Positions 39,936 through 50,191 of a stretch of 64,000 bases of DNA are shown in pieces. The DNA is taken from contig NC_134028.1 of the NCBI RefSeq assembly GCF_964204645.1, forward strand, positions 24,898,153 to 24,962,152, given 5' to 3'. The translations under genes and the position numbers were made by a program. Under the pieces are notes generated by a model. It did not search any database. It had not been told where the DNA came from and saw nothing but the letters and a program-made list of their open reading frames with translations. How positions within the stretch are numbered: the stretch's first letter is position 1; every line of letters starts with the position of its first letter. The DNA is from Tubulanus polymorphus. Taxonomy: Eukaryota > Nemertea > Palaeonemertea > Tubulaniformes > Tubulanidae.

Positions 39936-42900
39936 ATGAAGGTACCAGACGTAAGAATACAGGTTCTTCTACTGTGCATTTGCACTCATTTGACGTGGAT
40001 GTTTTTGATAGGGTTTGGTACTTTGAATTTCGTTTATGGTAAGTGCGCGATGGGTAATCCGTTAATAATATTTGTATAATCAATGACGACGTAGCCTAAA
40101 CTAGTGTTCGAAGTCGTATCCAAGTTACGACGGATTTGTGGCGAAAGGTTTTACAATATGGGTCTTACCATCTCCAAAACCCCTTAATCAAACCTGCATT
40201 ATTTTTAGTAGTTTTGATTGCGTATTTGTGTCGATAATTCTTCGGGAATGGGTCGTCTATGAATACATATATTGTTAGTAGACGTAATTTTCGTTTTGTA
40301 TTTATATGAGTTTATATACTTATATATGTATATACATATATAAACACTTAACCTGACCTAGGTGATAAACAAGATTAATTTTTAACTTTGTATTAGTACA
40401 TAGTACATATGTTTTATTTCATGTTGAGAAAGGAGAATACACCAAACTAGATCAGTTTCGTTTAAATAACCCAAAAGCTAAAAAAAAAAAAATGCCGAAT
40501 TTGTACTAAACGTTCTAGAAAAACATGTGTGAAAGAATTTCGAGGTTAATTCTGTGTTTTTCAACTCGTAGTTCTAGTAAGTGATATTTCAGGTTTTTTT
40601 CCAAAAAAAACTTTTTGCATAATTCGGATTTTTTGCGTCTTGGGGACAAATATACAAAAACAAATTCAGACGTAGTGCGTGAATAAATTATCCCCAGGAC
40701 GTTTTCTTAGATATTTTTCTTGTTGTAGGCTGTGCGTTCTGTTGCTGCTTTGTACTGGGCATCGTTTCTTGCCATATTCTTTACATGCGACCTGCGAAAA
40801 GCCACTCGTGGAAATCACTCCTCGGACAATACAAGTATCTACTGACCAGAGTTAACCAAGCCGAACGACGATACAACCGATTCGTAGAAGCGTCCAAACA
40901 GTGCGCCGTGTCTCAAGAGAAAGTTCTGCGAGGGATACTGGACCACGCGAAGAACACCGAACACGGCCTACGATATCGATTCGGCGAGATTTCCACGCGC
41001 GATAAGTTCACACGTGAACACCCGCTCACCAGTTACGACTTCTATCGCGATTACGCGCGGCGTTCGATCGACGAAGGCGAGGAAAACCTCACCGTACCCG
41101 ACCCCATATTGTATTTCGGCATCACGTCCGGTTCTAGCGGTAAAAATAAGATCTACTCGCTGACCGATAGAGGGCGCCTCTTTAGAACGGATCTATTATG
41201 GTTCCACACTGTGAAGCGACACTGTTTGATGAATCTTGGTCGACACTTTTACATCAAATATGCATCGAAATCCGTCCGTTCTAAATTTGGACTCCCGATT
41301 GGACCGGCGTCGGTATTTGAATATTTAGTGCCCATCGAACTAAGTCCAGTCCCTAATGAGGTCTACTATATCGACGATGAACATGTCTCCTAGTACGTAT
41401 TCGCGTTATTTTGCCTTCTCGAACCCGAATTAACTAGTATTGATGCTATGATGGCTCCACTTGCTTACGGATTTTGGCATACGATTAAGCTAAAATGGCC
41501 GCAAATATGTGCGGATATCGAAACCGGAAAATTAAGTATTCGGGCGCCCGATCCCGCGCATAGCACTATCGCAGCGCATCTGACCGCCAACCCGCAACGC
41601 GCGGCGTTTTTGCGCAAACATTTCAATATGGGTTTGACCGGAATAGCCAAACGAATATGGCCACGTTTGAAGGTATTTTTCATGGTTGGCTCCGGACCTC
41701 TGAGCGCATTTGCGAATATTCTAAAACAAGAAGAATTGACCGGAGTAGATGTGTGTAACGTCACTCATATCTCTACGGAAACTATAATGGGTTCAGCCGT
41801 GGCTTATCAAGGAGACCGATACGTACTTTGTATCGATCATACATTCTTCGAATTTATCCCTGACACCGATATGCACTCGGAAACACCCAAAACCGTTCTC
41901 TTTGCCGATCAGGTAAGACTTTTCAAACGGCTCAGGCGTGGATCCAGGATTTTCAAAGTTGGGTTAAATAGAAAGTAAATAATGCGAAGGAAACCTTCCT
42001 AAGGCACACGCCCTGGGTCCGCCCCTGGCCATGATGAATTAAAATGAAGGGTTTATCTTATATTGATCCTTCTTTTCAAAATATGTTACTGCCTTTCTTT
42101 CAACAGTCAAACCTATCTATGACGACTTGTCTTCGGATATAACGATTTATCGGTTATTACAGATTGAGCATTTCATTTCAAATTGGACAATTTTGACATT
42201 ACTTACTATGGATATAACAAATATATTTTCTGCTCTCTTGAAGTTCGTTGTATCAACGTTCAACTGAGGCTGTCCAATCTATCCTCATAGTAAAAACTGA
42301 CTCATATATACGAGTAGAAACATATACAACTTAATAGTTTTTTTTCTCACTTTTTCTCGTTTTTGGTCTCATTGTATTCTTCACTAATTCACAAAAAATT
42401 CAGTTTGTGTGGCACATTTTTTATTTTCAGTTAGAAGTCAATAAATGCTATGAAATAGTGGTCACAACTCATTCGGGTCTGTACAGGTATCGAATGGGTG
42501 ATGTCATCAAAGTGGTCGGTTTCTTCAACGAAAAGACGCCCATATACGAATTTATGTATAGGTAAAAATATAAAAAGTGAAATGAAATTAGTAAATCAAA
42601 ACTTACGGTGCGGGGATTCGAAACAGACTCTACTACGGTTGGGTGAATACACGTGGCTTAACGAGTTCATTCTTTTTATAGGTCAGGTCAAATGTTACAG
42701 GTAGCCGCCGAAAAAACGCCTGAGAATACGTTCTTAGAGGCGATCGTTAAAACCGAAAAACAACTGCAATACGAACTTGGCGATATGAAGTTTATCAATT
42801 ACACGGCTTGCGAAAATTTCTATATCCAAAAATTAAGAAGTAGGCAACTACCCTAATATAGTTTCGGTGATTCGGTACAGCGTTACAAAATTTCGGAAAT

Positions 42901-43724
42901 TGTCGTTGATGATTCACAAAATCACCACGAAGTGGATATTTTGGCACTAGTAAACGCTAATTTAAAAGATTCATTTTTCTTAATAAGGGCTAGAAAAAAG
43001 GCCCGAGTACGATTTCAGGCTCAGGATTAGGGTTATGGGAATTAGAAATTCTAAGAATTAGAATTAGATTCCGTATAATTAGAATTTGCTTAGTGTTGGG
43101 GATGGGTATATGTACAATGTTCAAGCAGCTAAAACTGATGGTCTTTAGGGGTTAGATGCTGCGCTAGCATACAGTTGGTTCAAACCTTAAAACCTTCGCT
43201 AATATATTTTTGATGTATCCTTTAATTTTCTCAGTCCCTGAGTAAAAATCAGAATGAACTTCGTAGGCAAAATAGCGTTTACAAGAATGACGCCATATTG
43301 GCAAAATATCCACTTCCTATTATGAATATTGCTTCTTCAGAGAATAAGCTTGACGACGGTCGACACTACGTTTTATTTCTCGAAATTGAAGGGAAAAATT
43401 TAACCGAAATACAAAAGGCTCTGGTAAACAAAACAATTCGGCTTCTAATTATTAGAGGAATTAATCAATCGTTTGTTTTCATCGAATGTTTTGATGCTTT
43501 TTCTCCTTCAGTTCGATGAGAATTTGTGCAGTCTCTTCGAGAGGTACGAGCAGCTGCGGCACGCGGGTTCAATAACCGCAATGGAGATCATTCCGGTGAA
43601 ATCGGGAACGTTCGACAAACTACGTGATCTGATCAGCAGTCAGAGATTCAACCCGCAGTATAAGATACCAAGAGTTCAACGGCGCGAAGAACCGCTACGG
43701 ATATTACTTGATAATATCGCTTGA
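39936..43724 (+). CDS. GHDC: GH3 domain-containing protein, with an in-frame stop (possible pseudogene or allele)
   Basis: Exons: 39936-40038, 40729-41912, 42431-42561, 42682 to about 42843, about 43267-43423, and 43512-43724. The total is about 650 codons. The N-terminus has two hydrophobic stretches split by intron 1. The acyl-adenylate-type GH3 domain shows PILYFGITSGSSGKNK, FMVGSGPLS, CNVTHISTETIMGS and TTHSGLYRYRMGDVIKVVGF. Plant relatives conjugate acyl acids to amino acids; the animal protein's reaction is not established. Two oddities. A TAG at 41391-41393 interrupts conserved sequence (DDEHVS-stop-YVFALFCLLEP). The exon 4/5 junction needs a GC donor (AGTAG|GCAACT) to stay in frame; the nearby GT donor does not fit any acceptor. 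Both may be real lesions, so a recent pseudogene, a null allele or sequence errors are all possible. Confidence 0.85.
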
Positions 43725-44394
43725 ATTTATCGTTGAACAATACATTTGTATCCACACAACCCAATTACAGATCCTCCCGGTATTTTGCTGTGAAATTCAT
43801 TTGTTTCTGTATATATGTTTGCTTTGTTTCTGTATATATTCGCCAGGGGGCGTTGAATATCAGATAAACATGGTATTTCCATATGTATTGACAACACTGT
43901 GCATAATTTGGTAACCAAACTCGATTACTCAATTCTAGCTTATGACAAGTTTTGTGATTGCGATGAATTTTATGCCCATTGTTCACCAGAGGGTGTTGAA
44001 TATTGAAATTGCCATATGGCTAATGATTTCGCCAAGTAGGCATGGTGTCCCTGGACCCTTCGTTAGTTGTTGAATTAGCTATAGAACCAAAATGAGCGTA
44101 GATTCTCTCAAAAATGTAAGTCTTAACTGTGCACAGAAGCCACGATGCTTGATTGAAAATAGTTGATGCATGGCGCCTGGAAACTTTAAAAAAGGCTTTT
44201 TCGCAGACCAACCATAACCATGTGTTGTTCACCCGACCAAGCAACGTATCGCGATTGAAGATCTTATTATTCAGAATGACTTCAACGATCCAATAAAATT
44301 ATGATTAGTCACTATCAAAGACGTGTTCCTAATTCGTGGCGTTGATGATTAATACGATTATTTTTCAATCTAACACTCACAATTTATTAAAGGC
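43725..44394. other. spacer after GHDC
   Basis: A direct repeat of TTTGTTTCTGTATATAT occurs at 43800-43840. Otherwise no gene or family element seen. Confidence 0.45.
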
Positions 44395-44628
44395 CAAGAT
44401 ATATGGATATTTCAGTTCGCCATAAAAGCCATAAAAACTTTGTTGCATTATCTTTGCCCAATACGTATCATTTAACATGACTAGACAGCTAGATAAATAG
44501 ACTATACCAAAATAAATGCATTTCTAAGCGTTGAGTGTTAGATAGATTACTGGACTACTCCATCGTCATATTTCAACAGATGGTAAGATAAGAGCCTCCT
44601 GTCAAATTTTGTCAACGGTCTATTTCGA

Positions 44629-44637
44629 CTATATAAC
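44629..44637 (+). promoter_or_regulatory. probable TATA box of the small-peptide locus
   Basis: CTATATAAC lies about 110 bases before the ATG at 44743. The inverted copy keeps the surrounding sequence but has TTAAATAAG-like text at the equivalent place. Confidence 0.5.
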
Positions 44638-44742
44638 AACGGAGCAAATTTCATCGTCATTCGAAAGAATTGATCTGAGGTCTACATAATCGACAGTAAT
44701 CAACAACCAGTAAAACAGAATTCTAACAATCAATCGGTGGAA

Positions 44743-44901
44743 ATGTCATCAAAGGTAATGAATCTTTTAATAGCTGTCTCTCTAGATATGTTTTCTGTCG
44801 ACTGTACTCAGAAGGTTGATTTTGTCGAAATAATTCTTCATTCAGCTGAAACTTCGATTCAAACTTGCGCGATCGCTCACATCGATAAGCATCGAAAATA
44901 A
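44743..44901 (+). CDS. small ORF, 52 aa, hydrophobic N-terminus (conserved in inverted copy)
   Basis: Reads MSSKVMNLLIAVSLDMFSVD and then a polar tail with TSIQTCAIAHIDKHRK before TAA. The N-terminal stretch is signal-peptide-like, apart from an internal Asp. Compared with the inverted copy (45803-46027), the length differences inside the frame are 3, 9 and 12 nt, all multiples of three, and the frame breaks only past this stop codon. That pattern suggests selection on a protein. An alternative is that ATG TCA TCA AAG|GTAATG is a short first exon spliced to something downstream. No known family. Confidence 0.45.
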   Translation: MSSKVMNLLIAVSLDMFSVDCTQKVDFVEIILHSAETSIQTCAIAHIDKHRK

Positions 44902-45119
44902 GCAATTATACATAAATCATTACACTATAAACAACAAGACAACAAAATAGGATTTAGTAACGAGAAAGAGATGATTGATTGGATGACAGAATGCTGAAAT
45001 TTTCTGTTATTCAAATTGTGTTCTTATTAATCTGTACAAAATGTATGAATGTAATGTTTGTTGTTCGTTCCTTTGTCGCAAAATGAGAAGAAGATCATTC
45101 AATCTTTCGAACGTATTTT

Positions 45120-45329
45120 TTGTGTATCGTGGTTTTAGTTCTGATAATGGTTGCTACGGGCGCTGCGGTCGCTCTTGACTGGGCAGCTTACGGAAAGACG
45201 TGTGAATATTGTGAATTAATCTGCTGGGTCAAATGTGTAAACCGCTTCTCTGATGAGGGTGATTTCTGCAACGTCAAGGACTGTTACGACAGAGAATGTT
45301 CGAACTGTACTGGGGCCGGTTTCTTGTGA
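45120..45329 (+). CDS. cysteine-rich secreted-type peptide 1 (exon; start uncertain)
   Basis: The mature part reads DWAAYGKTCEYCELICWVKC and continues with Cys spacing C-2-C-3-C-3-C-10-C-4-C-4-C-2-C (eight Cys), ending CTGAGFL-stop. It is preceded in frame by a strong hydrophobic run (CIVVLVLIMVATGAAVA), which looks like a signal peptide. There is no in-frame ATG before that run, only an ATG inside it (45147), so the true start is probably on an upstream exon; a TTTTAG acceptor at 45134-45139 is possible. Eight-Cys secreted peptides have many roles, and I assign none. The stop codon falls in MITE-family-A-like sequence. Confidence 0.6.
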   Translation: MCIVVLVLIMVATGAAVALDWAAYGKTCEYCELICWVKCVNRFSDEGDFCNVKDCYDRECSNCTGAGFL

Positions 45330-45400
45330 GTTAAAGTTAACTCAGAGTTAAAATCAGTTCATTTTCAATGTTTCATTTCTCTGTGGACCTGGATCTTGCT
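45325..45400. mobile_element. MITE family A remnant supplying peptide 1 stop and 3' UTR
   Basis: TTGTGAGTTAAAGTTAACTC and AGTTCATTTTCAATGTTTCA match the family core. The arms are degraded (TCTGTGGACCTGGATC). Confidence 0.65.
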
Positions 45401-45468
45401 TAGTTACGTATGAAGTTTCGGAGCTGGATCTTTGGTTTCTCGAATTGTCACTTATTGCGATCTGATGG

Positions 45469-45474
45469 AATAAA
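45469..45474 (+). terminator. poly(A) signal of peptide 1 gene
   Basis: AATAAA in a block (GCGATCTGATGGAATAAAAT) that is conserved after peptide 2 at 46621-46640. Confidence 0.6.
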
Positions 45475-45802
45475 ATCCTTCAAAAATGTGAAATTCATTT
45501 GTCAGTATGTCTCCTTTCTTTTCACTCAATAAATGATTTGTTGGTGAAGGATTTTGATGCGGTTCCACCCACTCCCCGTAACCTGTGGTTCGTGTAATGA
45601 TTTTCTTGGCCACGAAATCTTTTTCGTTCGAACAAAAAACATTTTGTGTCCACGAAAAAAAAAAAAATTCTCACCATGTCACCACCGAGGCTCCGTAACA
45701 AAGGAACTAACGGAAACATTATTTCACGCATTTTATCTATAGAAACAAGTTGATTGACAGAAAATGTCAGTGATAAGTATTCTGCGATCCGATCAACCAC
45801 TC

Positions 45803-46027
45803 TTACCGTTTACCCAATTTTACTGCCTTAACATTGTTCATAGTGTTATAATCTATGTATAATTGCTTATTTTTTCGATGCTGATCGATGTGAACGATCG
45901 CGCAAGTTTGAATCGAAGTTTCTGGTCTACAAACAGCTGAATGAAGAATTATTTCGACAATCTGAATAAAGTCAACAGAAAACAAATCTAGAGAGACAGC
46001 TATTAAAAGGTGCATTACCTTCGACAT
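45803..46027 (-). CDS. small ORF, 74 aa, inverted paralogue of 44743-44901
   Basis: Reads MSKVMHLLIAVSLDLFSVDF, then IQIVEIILHSAVCRPETSIQ and TCAIVHIDQHRK, followed by a longer tail because a 2-nt length change removes the stop used by its partner. It lies on the arm of the inverted duplication. Function unknown. Confidence 0.4.
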   Translation of the reverse strand: MSKVMHLLIAVSLDLFSVDFIQIVEIILHSAVCRPETSIQTCAIVHIDQHRKNKQLYIDYNTMNNVKAVKLGKR

Positions 46028-46296
46028 TGTTCCTGATCGTTGATAGAATTCTATTTTACTGGATTAACAGGAGGCTCTTATTTAACCGACTGTTAAAATA
46101 TAACGATGGAGCAGTCAGTAATCTATCTAACACTCAACGCTCAGAAATGCATTAGTTATGCCATCATCTAATTATCTAGCTGTCTACTCATGTTATATGA
46201 TACGTTCCATACAAAATTGCAGTGGAAAAAGATGATGCAATAATAATTCTCTTTAATATCCATATCTTTGAGTCTTTAATTGAAACTGGAAGTCAG

Positions 46297-46450
46297 ATCG
46301 GGTTATAGATGCTATTCGTGTCCATCTTGTTATTTGTCCTGCAAGACCAAATGTTTGGACGTGTTCTTTGGTGTTGAATCCTGCTTAGAGGAGTGTCACG
46401 AAAATCAATGTAATAACTGTCCTCCTGATCCAGCGTTAGGCAAAAAATGA
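46297..46450 (+). pseudogene. cysteine-rich peptide 2 exon, apparently cut off from its promoter
   Basis: An exon-like frame after an AG (AAGTCAG|ATCGG) reads SGYRCYSCPSCYLSCKTKCL and on to CHENQCNNCPPDPALGKK-stop. The spacing is C-2-C-2-C-3-C-3-C-9-C-3-C-4-C-2-C, the peptide 1 pattern with one extra Cys. Its 3' flank is homologous to that of peptide 1 in the same orientation. The expected promoter and upstream exon are not in front of it: the sequence equivalent to peptide 1's upstream region lies just to the left but inverted. It may be dead, or it may use another promoter. The coding frame itself is intact. Confidence 0.55.
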
Positions 46451-46480
46451 AAAGAAAAACAATAACGAAAACCAAACCTA

Positions 46481-46590
46481 TGGATCCAGTTCCACAGTTG
46501 TCGGTTGAATTCAACTCAAATGAGCTTTTATCTTCAATCAATAGTAAACTCTGTATGTGGCGAATTTCAACCCACAACTGCGCGGAACTG
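46481..46590. mobile_element. MITE family A, diverged copy in peptide 2 3' region
   Basis: GGATCCAGTTCCACAGTTGT at the left and ACAACTGCGCGGAACTGGAT at the right. The interior is strongly diverged. Confidence 0.7.
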
Positions 46591-46632
46591 GATCTTTGGT
46601 CTCTCTAACTATCACTTGCTGCGATCTGATGA

Positions 46633-46638
46633 AATAAA
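46633..46638 (+). terminator. poly(A) signal after peptide 2
   Basis: AATAAA within GCGATCTGATGAAATAAAAC, homologous to the peptide 1 signal. Confidence 0.5.
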
Positions 46639-46650
46639 ACCATTCGAAAT

Positions 46651-47298
46651 GTGAAATAAACTATTCTTTTGCTAATGGATATTCATACGGTTCCACTCAG
46701 TCCCCGTCTGTTCGACGTCACGTCACTCAACTTTCACAAAAACCGATGTTTCTCTGCACACGTGTCACTACACAATCTTAAAATCGAGTTGTTTTTTGTC
46801 GTTGTTAAATATTACACGCACAATAATATGTTTATGGTTTATGGACGGTTTCACTTTGCTACACGTTCATTTTCCAGGAGGATCAATCGTCAAAATTTTC
46901 TCTCGTCGTTTGAACGTCACTTGCGCATAAATTATGCAAATTATCCAATCTCTCACAAGCGATTGGACGTGACCTTCCCCAGTATTAATTCAAAACCAGG
47001 AAGCAGTAGTTTTTTTAATGTATATACGTTTTTTTTATTCGATATCAATATACAGTAGAGTATTGTCTTATTCGTTCATATTCAATTCGTATTTACGTTA
47101 AATATAACAAATATCCATTGTAGAAAACATAAAACAGGTGTCGAAGATATTGACCGATTGATCGATGGATATAAAAAGCCAGAAAAATAGGTTTGCTTAT
47201 TCTGTGTTATTGTGTAAAAAGCGTGCTAGTGATTTCAGACTATCTACGTATGAGATGAAAAATTCCTCAGTGCTACCCAGCCGTTTGAACCCGCCCTC
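46651..47298. other. downstream of the peptide locus
   Basis: The first 60 bases (ACGGTTCCACTCAGTCCCCG) match the segment after peptide 1 (GCGGTTCCACCCACTCCCCG near 45558), so the duplicated unit extends to about 46710. Beyond that it is AT-rich with nothing recognised. Confidence 0.45.
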
Positions 47299-47455
47299 GA
47301 CAGGGACTCGAACCTGATTTGATCATGCAACGGCACGAACCAGAATAGATCGGCTGTAAATGACATCGTGGCAATTCTCAAGCGACTAAATGTGCATCAG
47401 ACCGATGGGTTCGGTAACAGTCGAATGCCATCAGGTTCGAATCGATGCCGAGGAA
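47299..47455. repeat. foldback with tRNA B-box-like arms
   Basis: CCTCGACAGGGACTCGAACC at the left faces GGTTCGAATCGATGCCGAGG at the right, about 115 bp apart. The right arm contains the GGTTCGAAT core of a tRNA B box. Confidence 0.7.
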
Positions 47456-50191
47456 AGACGAACGGTTCTCAGCGGATTCACAAAATTTTTAGTGCGCTCG
47501 ACCCAAAACCAATGGAATTGCTTCAACAGAGTTCATATTGGTAACTCTGAACCTAACCGTATCTCCTTATCCTATATCTTATCCTTATCATATCTCTAAT
47601 GGTTTCTCTGATCCGGAATATTATTTATCCAGCGCCTGACGATTTAACTACGATTTTCCCGTTCGATCGGATCTGAGACCAGAACGACACGAATCACGCA
47701 ACGTTTCTCACATATCAGAGACAAATCATAAAAACCTCATCTACGAATTCTCAAAACATTGCATTCAGAAGACAAATATTCTCAACAAATCATTGGAAAA
47801 TTATAAATCATTACTGAACACGATCTTAAACATATATGGCAACCATAAAACCGGGTCTTGCTTTCGACTGAAGTGACACGTCAATCGGCCGCCGTCAACT
47901 GTTCACTTTAGCTTTCGTTTGAACGGCCGTACGTAACTTTGATTTATGGGTCCAAAGACCAGGAGCCAGCTGTACACACAGGGCTTTAAATCAACGATCA
48001 TCTTAGTTCTATTGCAATCTAACGACTCAAGACAAGTTTCATGATTTAAGATCACTTTTGAACATAAGTAAGTCACGACTTTGCAACTGAGCCCTGATCA
48101 GACAGATGAAATAGACCTAACAAATCCCGCACAAAATGTTCGTCTTCGCAAGCCGAATACAGCGGATACAATTGCAATATTTGATTAAAAAGTGCGCGCG
48201 TGCTCACAACACATATGGATAGATAACTAATATGAAATACTTTATTTATATAATTTACAAAACTTAACAATGAAAGGCATTTATTATGAAAGTTCATTTA
48301 AGTCGATTATGTTCATTCACTCTTCGCTCTAGAATTTCTTACCACGCGAAATATTCTCAGAAATCAATCGAAATCATTCACACGACGACGACGTAGATAA
48401 CGTGCAATTTTACCTTTGAATCAAATGGACAACCTCGAATACTTCCGAGGATTCCAATTCCGGTAAGCAAGGATCAGGTTCGATATAGTACAGAGCAATC
48501 ATACGAATCTTGTGTGCAAAATTGTAATTGTTGTATTAAACGGATTTCGTATTATCCAAATCTTGATTGATGTAAATATCTTAGCTGGGAAATGCTGGAA
48601 ACCATCGTAATAAACGTGTAAATGTATATATTTGGTGGGTCCTACGATAATGTTGAGGATTCGGGAACCAATTGAAGTTCATATGCCACCAGAAATGTTA
48701 TATGAAATATAGATATGGGCTACATGCAGTAAATTCTTGAGAATTGCCATTCACGTGTGCGAATCGATTCGTCTGTGCGGAGAGAGAGATAATTTCTATC
48801 AAAAGACATCACCAAAACATACACATACGCCCACATACACGTACATAGAAATTATAATCGTTGCAGATTTTCGTCATAATTATATATGTATGGATATATC
48901 TATAGGCAAACATTCATTAGACAAACGCGTACAACACGTAAATAATCCTGTAAGTGTGCCTGGCGCACACGAGGCGACTTTTAGTACGGGCGATTCTTAA
49001 GCAGTCGATAGCTTGGTGTCTTCCGTGTTCTATGACTGGAGACGGAAAGGCATGCGTCTCTCCTGGCAAACACCTGTATCATGTGCCGACTTGTCAAGAT
49101 GGCCACGCTACTGCCTTCGAATCACATGATAATTATTCGCTCACACATAGGCTAGTTGATAAGTTGCTTTTGGCGCCTTCAGCTGCCACACACACGGGCA
49201 ACTCCGAGCAATTGATGATCGATTTCTGGGCGACGAGAAATTTCCCGTCGCCCAAAATTAAACATGTCTGATATTGCGCGACGCGGAACAAATCTACAAC
49301 GAGCAATTTCTGTCTCCTGGTGCCGCAGACGAGCGATTTATTTCGTTCGACACCGAGCAAATCGGGCTGTTGCTCGTGAATTGCTGTAAAACGTCGCCCG
49401 TTGAGCGCCAGTAACAACAATTTCATACTCAATCAATTCAATTGTCCTAAACGCGATTAAAGTATATAATAACGATAATCATGATAATAATAATAGTAAT
49501 GATTTCAAAAATAAGAATGGTAATAATGATAACGATGATAATGTACTTTGCCAGTTGACAGCAGTTGGTATTGTGCAATAACATTGAAAATCTGTTAATA
49601 AAATCGAAACGATCACAATACAACGTGTTTAAGTAGAGTTTATAGTTGTAGACATAGATATTTTTGGCAGTGTTTTTTACTCGGTCGCCGAGAGCTGGGG
49701 ATTATTTGCGGAGTATATCATTCATTTTCAAACGGAATCATTCCTGGGTGGTTTAGAACGGATAGCGAACCTCGAGAGATTTGGAATCCGTTGAAAATCG
49801 TAGGTCTCACTTCCCTGAAGCATCAATGCAGTTATCAATCTATAGAGTTTGGACTGATCCTGTCAGATATTTTTGGTATGATGTCTTGACGATCGCTATT
49901 TGGAAGTGTGCTGATAGAATGTCTAATACCTGCTGTTTGTGGTTGATTTGTTCCAGGTGAAGTCCTGATTACATGGAAGCCTTGACGATCAAATAATGCT
50001 AATGGTGACGTGACGTATCGAATGTCTGAAGGTTGTGGGTCCATTCTGCAGATTGATATCTGCATTAAGATGGTCAGAGATAAGATCTCAACAATAAGTT
50101 ATGCGGAACTTGTCAAAAATCGTCGCCGATTGTTTTATGCCGACGGCTCCGAATTCAAGGGATTCCATTCCAAGTTTCCACAGCAGAAGAT
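47456..50191. other. spacer and 3' flank of the BAIAP3-like gene
   Basis: No exon seen. It contains a perfect-arm hairpin at 49228-49253 (GGGCGACG ... CGTCGCCC), simple GATAAT-type sequence at 49470-49545, and a repeat at 49850-50050 resembling stretches in TBCD introns (24250-24550 and 26440-26640). The leftmost part of the BAIAP3-like 3' UTR should lie here. Confidence 0.5.

Larger units (their letters stand above)
44395..46275. repeat. inverted duplication flanking a cysteine-rich peptide exon
   Basis: About 44395-45045 reappears in reverse complement at about 46275-45730. Matching landmarks include AAGCGTTGAGTGTTAGATAG against GAGCGTTGAGTGTTAGATAG, AAGAGCCTCCTGT, TTTTAATAGCTGTCTCTCTA, GAAATAATTCTTCATTCAGC and ACTTCGATTCAAACTTGCGC. 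The two arms are diverged with several indels, so this is not a recent copy. The arms enclose a central segment of about 0.7 kb holding peptide exon 1 and its 3' UTR. Confidence 0.88.

Noticed and set aside
41465-41764. Minus-strand frame within GHDC
   Set aside because: Antisense shadow of the conserved GH3 exon.
49228-49253. GGGCGACG hairpin as a transcription terminator
   Set aside because: Factor-independent terminators of that form are bacterial. Here it is just a GC-rich palindrome in a eukaryotic spacer.
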